Below, piece after piece: positions 8,103 through 14,899 of a stretch of DNA of 62,341 nucleotides. The stretch lies in the NCBI GenBank assembly GCA_910579645.1, contig CAJTVK010000006.1, positions 1 to 62,341 of the forward strand, given 5' to 3'. The notes under the pieces were generated by a model that was not told the origin of the DNA, did no database searches, and saw only the letters and a program-made list of their open reading frames with translations. Each line of letters begins with the position of its first letter. The stretch's first letter is position 1. Both the position numbers and the translations under genes were made by a program. The stretch comes from an uncultured Lachnospiraceae bacterium (GTDB lineage: Bacteria > Bacillota > Clostridia > Lachnospirales > Lachnospiraceae).

Positions 8103-10129
8103 AACAGGGAGAAAGAGCGGGGCGGGGAGTGAAGCTGTGGAAAATCCTTCCGGGGCTTGCGCGGAGAGGAATTATGAGCAATGGGACGGTTTATTTCCCC
8201 TACTTTGGCGCCGGTATGTTTTCCGTCTTCACTTATTTTATTTTTTCTTCCATCCTTCACAACGATATCATTAAAATACTGCCTAAAAGCGGATATGCAT
8301 GGATGCTGCTGGAAATCGGCAGGGGGCTGCTGTGCATTATTCTTCTTCCTTTTTTGTTTTATGCCAATAGCTTTCTTATTAAAAGGAGGAAAAATGAAAT
8401 CGGGCTGTACAGCATATTGGGGCTGGAAAAAAGGCATATCGGGATTTTATTTTTTGCAGAGACTGTTTTCACCTATGCCGTCACATTGGCCGGCGGGATT
8501 GTGAGCGGAACGGTATTGGCGAAATTACTGTTTCTTCTGCTTCTGCGGATGACAGGGCTGCCGGTGGATGTGAAGTTTGTTTTTTATCCGGAAGCCTTTG
8601 CGGAGACGGCGGTGTTTTTTTCCTGGGTGTATGCCTTTAACCTTATATATAATCTGATGCAGGTCGGGAAAGCCCGGCCGGCAGAACTTCTTTCCGGAGG
8701 GAAAAAAGGAGAAAAGGAGCCGCGCTTTCTTGGTTTTTATGCGGCAGCAGGGGGATTGGCGCTTGGCATGGGATATCGGCTGTCCATAGCCGGCAAGATG
8801 GATTCCAATATTTTCATAAATTTCTTTCTGGCCGTTTTTCTGGTCATTGTGGGAACTTATCTGCTGTTCACTTCGGGCAGCGTGGCTTTCCTTAAGGCAT
8901 TGAAGAAAAGCAGAAAAATTTATTATACGCCTTCCAATTTCATAACCATATCCGGCATGCTGAAACGGATGAAGAAAAATGCGGCAAGCTTAGTAAATAT
9001 CTGCATTTTTTCTACCATGGTAATCATTACTCTGATTTGCACCTCTTCGCTCTATCTGGGGCTGGACGGAATACTGAATTTCAATTATCCGTTTGATATG
9101 GATGCGTATTTTACGGAAAAGGAGTTTTCGCGGCAGGCAGTGGAAAATAAACTGAAGGAACTGGAGAGGGAATACGGACTGGAAATAAAGGAAAGGGTGG
9201 AATACAAAAGGGTTTCTTTAGGTTGTGGAAAGGAAGGAAATGCTTTCCGCACAAAGTTTGCCGAGAGAGGCCGGCAGCAGGATAATTTCCGGGTATACCT
9301 TCTTTTGGCGGAAGAGTACGGGCGGATGGAAAACCGGGTTGTGGAATTGGATGAAGATGAAGTGATTATTTATTCGCGGGCCGAGGATTTCGGTTATGAA
9401 GAAGCGTATTTTATGGGAAAAAGACTGAAAGTCAGGGAAGAGCCGGCGGAAATGAAAATAATGCCCAAGGCAGGGAAGAATGATTTGGAGGGTGGCTATG
9501 TGCTGATTGTCAGGGATTTGGAGGCAATGGAGGAATTGGTGAATCTATGGACGGCGGCCTGTGGCATAGAAGAACCGGCTGACTTCCCGGAGCCGGTGCA
9601 TGCCCTGCGGGTTGATTTGGAAGGGGAAGAGGGGGCCAAAGAGAAGTTCATAGAAGAATTCGGGAATTGGTGTGAAGCACAGCCGGGATATATGCGGTTC
9701 GGCAATAATCCGGAAAACCGGAAGAGGACACAGGAGATGATGGGCGGGCTTCTGTTCATAGGCATACTGTTCAGCCTTATATTCTTTATGTGCCTGATTC
9801 TTATTATGTATTATAAACAAATATCCGAAGGGTTTGAGGATAAAGAAGGATTTGAGGTCATGAAGAAAGTCGGCATGGACGGCGATGAAATAAGGGGAAC
9901 GGTTCATAAACAGATACTTCTTGTTTTCTTTCTGCCTTTGTTTGGGGCAGTGCTGCATACGGCGGCAGGGCTGTTTATGGTGGATAAGCTGTTCGGGGCA
10001 ATCTATTTCTTCAATACCCGCCTGCTTGTAAGCTGTGCGGCAGGGATGGTCTTGATATTTGCGGCAATATATGGCCTGAGTTATCTGTATACGGCCAGAA
10101 CTTATTATGGCATTGTAAGCGGAGAGTAG
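8099..10129 (+). CDS. BceB-type FtsX-like permease
   Basis: The 676-residue membrane protein has the BceB layout: one N-terminal segment (about residues 37-56), three more up to about 195, a pair near 205-260, two around 300-325, then a large extracellular domain (about 325-540) and three C-terminal segments (about 552-575, 602-625, 643-665). The FtsX-like core precedes the ectodomain (NAASLVNICIFSTMVIITLI). The extracellular domain is the drug-sensing region in characterised BceB proteins. Translation is coupled to the ATPase by the ATGA overlap. Substrate is unknown; cell-envelope peptide antibiotics are the inference from family and the BceR-like operator. Confidence 0.85.
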   Translation: MKQGERAGRGVKLWKILPGLARRGIMSNGTVYFPYFGAGMFSVFTYFIFSSILHNDIIKILPKSGYAWMLLEIGRGLLCIILLPFLFYANSFLIKRRKNEIGLYSILGLEKRHIGILFFAETVFTYAVTLAGGIVSGTVLAKLLFLLLLRMTGLPVDVKFVFYPEAFAETAVFFSWVYAFNLIYNLMQVGKARPAELLSGGKKGEKEPRFLGFYAAAGGLALGMGYRLSIAGKMDSNIFINFFLAVFLVIVGTYLLFTSGSVAFLKALKKSRKIYYTPSNFITISGMLKRMKKNAASLVNICIFSTMVIITLICTSSLYLGLDGILNFNYPFDMDAYFTEKEFSRQAVENKLKELEREYGLEIKERVEYKRVSLGCGKEGNAFRTKFAERGRQQDNFRVYLLLAEEYGRMENRVVELDEDEVIIYSRAEDFGYEEAYFMGKRLKVREEPAEMKIMPKAGKNDLEGGYVLIVRDLEAMEELVNLWTAACGIEEPADFPEPVHALRVDLEGEEGAKEKFIEEFGNWCEAQPGYMRFGNNPENRKRTQEMMGGLLFIGILFSLIFFMCLILIMYYKQISEGFEDKEGFEVMKKVGMDGDEIRGTVHKQILLVFFLPLFGAVLHTAAGLFMVDKLFGAIYFFNTRLLVSCAAGMVLIFAAIYGLSYLYTARTYYGIVSGE

Positions 10130-10226
10130 GGGGGCTGCGGCCTTGCTTAATGGCATTGGCTCACGGAGACGAATATTCGGCTGGCCGTGGCCGGTAACCT
10201 GCTTTGCCATGCACTGATATTTCATA

Positions 10227-10245
10227 CGGAAATCAATTTCAGGTT
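10227..10245. repeat. short copy of a dispersed intergenic repeat (CGGAAATCAATTT type)
   Basis: CGGAAATCAATTTCAGGTT repeats the first half of longer copies at 20093-20136 and 62264-62303. It lies just upstream of the ydcF-like gene promoter. Confidence 0.5.
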
Positions 10246-10250
10246 CTTCC

Positions 10251-10279
10251 TTGTCAGCCCCACAGCCCTGTGCTATACT
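10251..10279 (+). promoter_or_regulatory. promoter of the YdcF-family gene
   Basis: TTGTCA (10251-10256), 17-bp spacer, TATACT (10274-10279): a good sigma-A-type promoter 60 bp before the start codon. Confidence 0.7.
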
Positions 10280-10338
10280 TGAAAATAGGCAGTTTTATCG
10301 GTGTTATTGCGGGACGGCCGGAATGAAGGGAAAACGGT

Positions 10339-11091
10339 ATGAGGCATATGTATAAAGTGGCGATTATCATAGGTATTTTATGCATTTTATATTTTCTGGC
10401 AATATTGGCCATAGGAAATTACGGTACGAACTTTTTCTTTATATGGCTGTTTGCGGGCTTGGCCTTGGCTGTATGGGGCATATGCGGGCAGAAAGGGATT
10501 CTGATTCCGCGGCTGCCTATATGGTTCCGGAGGATATGCCTTCTTCTCTGCTGCATGGGATGTCTTTTGTTTGCGGCGGTGGAGGGATGTATCATAAGCG
10601 GGTTTTCGGCCAAAGGGACGGAGGGTTTGGACTACATTATTGTGCTGGGGGCACAGATGAAGGCTCATGGCCCAAGCCGGGTGCTGCAGATGCGGCTGGA
10701 TAAAGCATATGATTATCTGACGGAAAATCCTGACACGGTTGTCATTGTTTCGGGCGGGCAGGGTCCTGACGAGCATGTCAGCGAAGCGCAGGGGATGTAT
10801 GATTATCTGGTGGAAAAAGGGATTGCGGCGGAACGTATCCTGATGGAAGACCAATCTCGCAATACCAGCCAGAACATCGGTTTCAGCAGTGCGCTGCTGG
10901 ATAAGGAAAACAGTTCCGTGGGGATTGTGACCAATAATTTCCATATCTTCAGGGCGACCCGGATTGCCAAAAAGAGTGGGTATCTTCATGTGTGCGGGAT
11001 TGCCGCCCCTTCGGAACTTTCCATGCAGGGCAATAATATGCTGCGGGAATTTATGGGTGTAATGAAGGATTTCTTTGTAGGAAACATATAA
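10339..11091 (+). CDS. YdcF/ElyC-family (DUF218) membrane protein
   Basis: The 250-residue protein has three hydrophobic segments (about residues 5-25, 31-48 and 66-86) followed by a DUF218 domain: YIIVLGAQM, VIVSGGQGPDEHVSEAQGM, EDQSRNTSQNIGFS, IVTNNFHIFRA. These are the conserved blocks of the YdcF/SanA/ElyC family, which is linked to envelope permeability and peptidoglycan or lipid-carrier metabolism in other bacteria; the biochemical role is unclear. Start ATG 10339 is used; ATG 10348 is an alternative. It has its own promoter and is followed by the sirtuin gene about 110 bp downstream. Confidence 0.85.
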   Translation: MRHMYKVAIIIGILCILYFLAILAIGNYGTNFFFIWLFAGLALAVWGICGQKGILIPRLPIWFRRICLLLCCMGCLLFAAVEGCIISGFSAKGTEGLDYIIVLGAQMKAHGPSRVLQMRLDKAYDYLTENPDTVVIVSGGQGPDEHVSEAQGMYDYLVEKGIAAERILMEDQSRNTSQNIGFSSALLDKENSSVGIVTNNFHIFRATRIAKKSGYLHVCGIAAPSELSMQGNNMLREFMGVMKDFFVGNI

Positions 11092-11202
11092 GGATTTCCA
11101 TGTGCCGCCGTTTTTGAAAATCCGGATGAAATCATCTTTCCGGAAGCGGAATGTGGCATAACTTAATGACATTGGCATTTACGGATAAGGAGGAGGGTGC
11201 AT

Positions 11203-11919
11203 ATGAAAGCAGCGGAGCAGCTGAAAAAGATGATTGAGGAGAGCGGCAACATTGTATTTTTCGGAGGGGCAGGGGTGTCTACGGAAAGCGGGATACCGGA
11301 TTTCAGAAGCGTGGACGGTCTGTACCACCAGAAATATGATTATCCGCCGGAGACGATTTTAAGCCATACGTTTTACAGACAGCGGCCGGAGGAGTTTTAC
11401 CGTTTTTACCGGGATAAGCTGATTGGGTTTGATGCGCAGCCCAATGCCGCCCATAAGAAGCTGGCGCAATGGGAGGAAGAGGGCAGGCTGAAAGCGGTCA
11501 TTACACAGAACATTGACGGCCTGCATCAGGCGGCGGGCAGTAAAAAAGTGTTGGAACTGCACGGCTCGACGCTGCGCAACTACTGTGAGGACTGCGGGAA
11601 ATTTTTTGACATAGAGTATATCCGGGAGTCGGAGGGCGTGCCGGTCTGTGATGCCTGCGGAGGCCCCGTTAAGCCGGATGTGGTATTGTATGAGGAAGGA
11701 TTGGATCAGAAGATTCTTTCCGAGGCGGTCAGTTTCATTAAGAACGCCGATGTGCTCATAGTGGGAGGCACCTCCTTGGTGGTGTATCCGGCGGCAGGGC
11801 TGATTGATTATTATAGCGGGCATAAACTGGTATTGGTGAATAAAACTTCCACGGCCAGGGACGGAATGGCGGATTTGGTAGTCCAGGGAGCCATTGGGGA
11901 GATTTTCAGCCAACTATAA
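11203..11919 (+). CDS. cobB: NAD-dependent protein deacylase, sirtuin (SIR2) family
   Basis: The 238-residue protein shows the sirtuin signature: GAGVSTESGIPDFRS (NAD site), TQNIDGLHQAAG, catalytic His in LELHGS, and two CxxC zinc pairs (CEDCG and CDACG). A late GGTSLVVYPAAG loop completes the Rossmann fold. It removes acyl groups from lysines using NAD. ATG 11203 is preferred because AAGGAGG lies 8-9 bp upstream; an in-frame GTG at 11197 would overlap that site. The 3' neighbour is the small DUF951 gene, 88 bp away. Confidence 0.93.
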   Translation: MKAAEQLKKMIEESGNIVFFGGAGVSTESGIPDFRSVDGLYHQKYDYPPETILSHTFYRQRPEEFYRFYRDKLIGFDAQPNAAHKKLAQWEEEGRLKAVITQNIDGLHQAAGSKKVLELHGSTLRNYCEDCGKFFDIEYIRESEGVPVCDACGGPVKPDVVLYEEGLDQKILSEAVSFIKNADVLIVGGTSLVVYPAAGLIDYYSGHKLVLVNKTSTARDGMADLVVQGAIGEIFSQL

Positions 11920-12007
11920 GGAAGTGTTGGGAATTAATTTTGCAGCAGTGCGGCATTTGCCGGTTCGGATTTCAAAGAGCCGGTAAACGGCAAGGGGGCA
12001 GACAGGC

Positions 12008-12190
12008 ATGGACATACAGGTAGGCAATATACTGCGGCTGAAAAAGCAGCATCCCTGCGGGAGCAAAGAGTGGGAAGTGCTGAGGAGCGGGGCGGATTTC
12101 CGCCTAAGATGCATGGGGTGCGGACATCAGATTATGATAGCCCGCAGGGCGTTAGAAAAAAATGTAAAAGAAATCAGGCAAAAACCTTGA
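12008..12190 (+). CDS. DUF951 small protein
   Basis: The 60-residue protein carries the DUF951 consensus: VGNILRLKKQHPCGSKEWEV, then GADFRLRCMGCGHQIMI. The Cys pair (CMGC) plus HPC could bind metal. DUF951 genes are widely found beside rpsF-ssb-rpsR in Firmicutes, as here; function unknown. Its stop codon overlaps the -35 box of the rpsF promoter (12187-12192). Confidence 0.85.
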   Translation: MDIQVGNILRLKKQHPCGSKEWEVLRSGADFRLRCMGCGHQIMIARRALEKNVKEIRQKP

Positions 12191-12215
12191 AAATATCATA
12201 CTCTTATGCTATGAT
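12187..12215 (+). promoter_or_regulatory. promoter of rpsF-ssb-rpsR
   Basis: TTGAAA (12187-12192), 17-bp spacer, TATGAT (12210-12215). The roughly 70-nt leader that follows contains GC-rich pairing segments (around 12250-12275, CTCCCGGTCAGACGGGGGCC). This is the place where S6:S18-binding autoregulatory leaders occur in other bacteria; that role here is only inferred. Confidence 0.65.
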
Positions 12216-12289
12216 ATTAACTTGTGATATATTTTAAATTTCCTTGCTCCCGGTCAGACGGGGGCCAGAGACCAAAAGGAGGTAAGCAC

Positions 12290-12580
12290 ATGAACAAGTA
12301 TGAATTAGCCGTTGTTGTCAGTGCAAAAATCGAAGACGAAGAAAGAGCGGCAGTGATTGAGAAATGCAAAGCTCTTATCGAAAGATTTGGTGGACAGGTT
12401 ACGGAAGTTGATGAATGGGGTAAGAAGAGACTGGCTTACGAAATTCAGAAAATGAAAGAAGCCTTTTACTATTTCATCCGCTTCGATGCTGAGAGCACTG
12501 TTCCGGTCGAAATTGAAAGCAGAGTTCGTATCATGGACAATGTGATCAGATATTTGTGCGTAAGGCAGGACGAGGCATAA
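12290..12580 (+). CDS. rpsF: 30S ribosomal protein S6
   Basis: The 96-residue protein (MNKYELAVVV...) is typical S6, binding 16S rRNA together with S18 in the small subunit platform. The start at 12290 follows AAAGGAGG; upstream in-frame codons to 12224 lie in the leader and are excluded. First gene of rpsF-ssb-rpsR, 15 bp before ssb. Confidence 0.95.
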   Translation: MNKYELAVVVSAKIEDEERAAVIEKCKALIERFGGQVTEVDEWGKKRLAYEIQKMKEAFYYFIRFDAESTVPVEIESRVRIMDNVIRYLCVRQDEA

Positions 12581-12595
12581 AAGACAGGAGAATGT

Positions 12596-13051
12596 ATGAA
12601 TAAAGTAATACTTATGGGACGTTTGACGAGGGATCCTGAGGTGAGATATTCCCAAGGGGAGAACTCTATGGCAATTGCCAGATATACACTTGCGGTAGAC
12701 CGTCGGTTTGCCAGAAACGGCGACGATGCCACGGCTGACTTCATAAGCTGTGTGGCATTCGGGAAAAGCGGTGAGTTTGCGGAGCGTTATCTGCGCAAGG
12801 GAATAAAGATAGCAGTGACCGGACGTATCCAGACAGGCAGCTATACTAATAGGGATGGCGTGAAAGTATATACTACGGAAGTGGTCGTGGAAGACCAGGA
12901 ATTTGCGGAGAGTAAGAACAGTTCCGGCGGAGACGGGGGTTTTGCCGGCAGCAATAGTTACTCCGGCGGCGGAAGGCCTGCGCCTATGGCGGCCGGCGAC
13001 GGTTTCATGAACATTCCGGACGGCATAGACGAGGAATTGCCATTTAACTGA
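12596..13051 (+). CDS. ssb: single-stranded DNA-binding protein
   Basis: The 151-residue protein has an N-terminal OB fold (MNKVILMGRLTRDPEVRYS, then FISCVAFGKSGEFAERYLRKG) up to about residue 108. A Gly/Ser-rich linker follows, and it ends in the acidic tip EELPF, which recruits partner proteins. It coats single strands in replication and repair. Location between rpsF and rpsR is the classic Firmicutes arrangement. Confidence 0.95.
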   Translation: MNKVILMGRLTRDPEVRYSQGENSMAIARYTLAVDRRFARNGDDATADFISCVAFGKSGEFAERYLRKGIKIAVTGRIQTGSYTNRDGVKVYTTEVVVEDQEFAESKNSSGGDGGFAGSNSYSGGGRPAPMAAGDGFMNIPDGIDEELPFN

Positions 13052-13080
13052 TAATGAATGTAAGATAGGAGGCATAAATT

Positions 13081-13344
13081 ATGGCTTACAATAAAGCAGA
13101 GAAGTCAGATTCTCCGATGAGAAGAAAAGGCGGCATGCGCAGAAGGAAAAAAGTCTGTGTATTTTGCGGGAAAGATAATGTAATTGATTATAAAGATGTA
13201 AATAAACTGAAAAGATATGTGTCGGAGAGAGGGAAAATCCTTCCCAGAAGGATTACCGGGAACTGCGCAAAGCATCAGAGAGCGCTTACGGTTGCCATTA
13301 AGAGAGCACGCCATTTGTCTTTGATGCCTTATGTACAGGATTGA
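13081..13344 (+). CDS. rpsR: 30S ribosomal protein S18
   Basis: The 87-residue protein is S18: basic N-terminus, KVCVFCGKDNVIDYKDV, then RYVSERGKILPRRITGNCAK. The CxxC and a third Cys are those of zinc-type S18. It pairs with S6 on 16S rRNA. AGGAGG precedes the ATG. Last gene of its operon; a terminator follows at 13455. Confidence 0.95.
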   Translation: MAYNKAEKSDSPMRRKGGMRRRKKVCVFCGKDNVIDYKDVNKLKRYVSERGKILPRRITGNCAKHQRALTVAIKRARHLSLMPYVQD

Positions 13345-13356
13345 TTCCCACGGGCA

Positions 13357-13414
13357 AAGAGCCAGGCAGCCGCGCCTGTGCGGATATTTGGCGGTTGACG
13401 TGAGGGCTGCTGGC
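13357..13414. repeat. dispersed intergenic repeat (GAGCCAGGCAGCCGC type)
   Basis: The segment GAGCCAGGCAGCCGC, then TGTGCGGATATTTGG, recurs at 21712-21750 with few changes, and a diverged relative is at about 29353. Here its start (GCCAGGCAGCC) pairs with GGCTGCTGGC ahead of TTTCTTT, so the copy could itself act as a weak terminator after rpsR. Confidence 0.55.
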
Positions 13415-13454
13415 TTTCTTTATCGGCAGTATATTTTATAGCGGATTATCAATG

Positions 13455-13491
13455 GAACTGCCCTGCTGAATCTCAGCGGGCAGTTCTTTTT
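13455..13491 (+). terminator. intrinsic terminator of rpsF-ssb-rpsR
   Basis: GAACTGCCC and GCTGA pair with TCAGC and GGGCAGTTC (one bulged T), followed by five T. Confidence 0.8.
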
Positions 13492-13515
13492 CCGTGAATA
13501 CGGGCCAGACACGCT

Positions 13516-14082
13516 CTAATCTTGAAACTCGCTTTCTTCCAGTTCCTTAAGGTCTTTGATGCGTCTCACTCCGTCCAGCCGTTCAATCAGTTCTCTGATT
13601 TTCGCCGTATCCGCATCCAGTCGGACGGCTACACGGTAGTTGGAGGAATCCTGCAGAGGATTTTCGGAAAATGAGTCCCACATTTCTTCCGGCAGGCATT
13701 CGGCGCGGAAGGTTTCCCAGGCTTCGTCGCCGCTTATGAAACGGACGGAAGACACGCCGGGAATAGTGAGCAGTTCTTCTCCGATGGCAGCTATTCTTTC
13801 GCTGCTGATGCCGTAATCGAAAAAAACGGCCAGATTTTTTGTCCGGTAAAGATGGTAGGCGGCATAAGAGGTGGTGCCTATTGCCATGGTGAATGTGAGC
13901 AGCAGGGCGGCCGCGATCAATTTGGAATGCCGGAAAAGGAATTTCCGGCTGTGTGCGGCATTTTTACAGCCTTCCAGCAGTTCACCGGCCATTCCGTCAG
14001 GCATGGTGACTGCCTGCACTGCATCACGAAAGTCTTTTTCCGCTGTGGTGTCCCGATAGATTTCATTATTCAAATTGTCCAT
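13516..14082 (-). CDS. membrane sigma-factor partner with FtsX-ectodomain-like sensor domain
   Basis: The 188-residue protein overlaps the 3' end of the ECF sigma gene by 17 bp, the usual place for its anti-sigma factor. Residues 1-48 are a cytoplasmic segment without the zinc HxxxCxxC motif. One membrane helix follows (about 50-70, LIAAALLLTFTMAIGTTSYA). Residues about 80-180 resemble the extracellular domain of the division protein FtsX: LAVFFDYGISSERIAAIGEE, IPGVSSVRFISGDEAWETF, SENPLQDSSNYRVAV, LIERLDGVRRI. In FtsX this domain contacts cell-wall hydrolase activators. An anti-sigma role with an envelope sensor is inferred; no FtsX permease core is present. Confidence 0.7.
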   Translation of the reverse strand: MDNLNNEIYRDTTAEKDFRDAVQAVTMPDGMAGELLEGCKNAAHSRKFLFRHSKLIAAALLLTFTMAIGTTSYAAYHLYRTKNLAVFFDYGISSERIAAIGEELLTIPGVSSVRFISGDEAWETFRAECLPEEMWDSFSENPLQDSSNYRVAVRLDADTAKIRELIERLDGVRRIKDLKELEESEFQD

Positions 14083-14563
14083 ATAATTCCTCGCTTTCTG
14101 TCAATTGCTTCCTCAATGCGTCCCTTCCGCGCTGCAGCCTTTTTTTCACGGCACTTTCCGTCAGGCCGGCAATACGGGCGATTTCTTTAATCCCGTAGCC
14201 TTCCACATAATGCAGCAGCAGGACGGTCTTCCATTTTTCGGGAAGGGCAATGATTTCCTTCAGAAGGGTTTTCTGTTCGGAAACGGCACATATGTTTTCC
14301 AGTGACTCTAAGTCTGCATAAGCATGGCGGCGGCTGAAACGTAAATAATCTTTGCACAGATTGGCAGTCACTTTCAGGAGCCATGCTTTTTCATGGCCGG
14401 AATCATGGAAGTCCGGAGCTTTTTCCATATACTTAATGAATGTTTCCTGCAGCACATCCTGCACATCGTGGGGATTGCCAAGGAGCACATATGCAGTACG
14501 GTAAAGCAGATTGCCGTAAGTTTTTATAGCATTTTCGGTTTGGCGTTCTTTCTGGGGAGTCAC
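14066..14563 (-). CDS. ECF-type RNA polymerase sigma factor
   Basis: The 165-residue protein has sigma region 2 (YRTAYVLLGNPHDVQDVLQE, then AWLLKVTANLCKDYLR) and region 4 (LPEKWKTVLLLHYVEGYGIK, EIARIAGLTESAVKKRLQRG). GTG 14563 is chosen as the start because AAGGAG lies 8-9 bp upstream. The frame stays open to an ATG at 14707, but that codon lies inside the promoter (-35 at 14707-14712), so a longer protein is unlikely. The downstream gene overlaps and encodes the presumed membrane anti-sigma. The regulon is unknown; an envelope signal is inferred from the partner. Confidence 0.88.
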   Translation of the reverse strand: MTPQKERQTENAIKTYGNLLYRTAYVLLGNPHDVQDVLQETFIKYMEKAPDFHDSGHEKAWLLKVTANLCKDYLRFSRRHAYADLESLENICAVSEQKTLLKEIIALPEKWKTVLLLHYVEGYGIKEIARIAGLTESAVKKRLQRGRDALRKQLTESEELYGQFE

Positions 14564-14684
14564 ATTTGATATCTCCTTTCCTATACTGTTTGATTTTACT
14601 ATTTGATTTGCCAATGGCAGGCCTGTTTCACCATTGCCTGCAGCGTTTTTAGGAACCAACTTTCCCGGGATTTCATATGGTTCT

Positions 14685-14712
14685 ATTATATACACGTTTT
14701 TTGTCATGACAA
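14685..14712 (-). promoter_or_regulatory. promoter of the sigma/anti-sigma pair with a palindrome over the -35
   Basis: On the minus strand TTGTCA (14707-14712), 16-bp spacer, TATAAT (14685-14690). TTGTCATGACAA (14701-14712) is a perfect 12-bp palindrome that covers the -35 box, with GTGACAA just beyond, so a repressor or activator dimer could act here. The promoter puts transcription start near 14678, leaving a leader of about 115 nt before GTG 14563. Confidence 0.65.
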
Positions 14713-14899
14713 AGTGACAAAAAAAGCATCGGCTTATTTAATATTTTTTATGAAAAAAAGGCGGAAGCGGAAAGAAAATGTCGAAAAGGGCTGAAAATGA
14801 ATGTATAATGTTGTGGAACTTCATGAAAAAAAATGATATACTATAGGCAGTGTATTTTTTAACACTAGTGAACTGATGAGAGAATACAGAGGTTAAAGT

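Noticed and set aside
10146..11176. CTTAATGRCATTGGC motif twice (10146-10160, 11162-11176)
   Set aside because: Only two short copies before unrelated starts; could be a minor dispersed repeat, too weak to call an operator.
14564..14707. N-terminal extension of the sigma factor to ATG 14707
   Set aside because: The extra codons lie within the promoter and leader; GTG 14563 has the proper Shine-Dalgarno.
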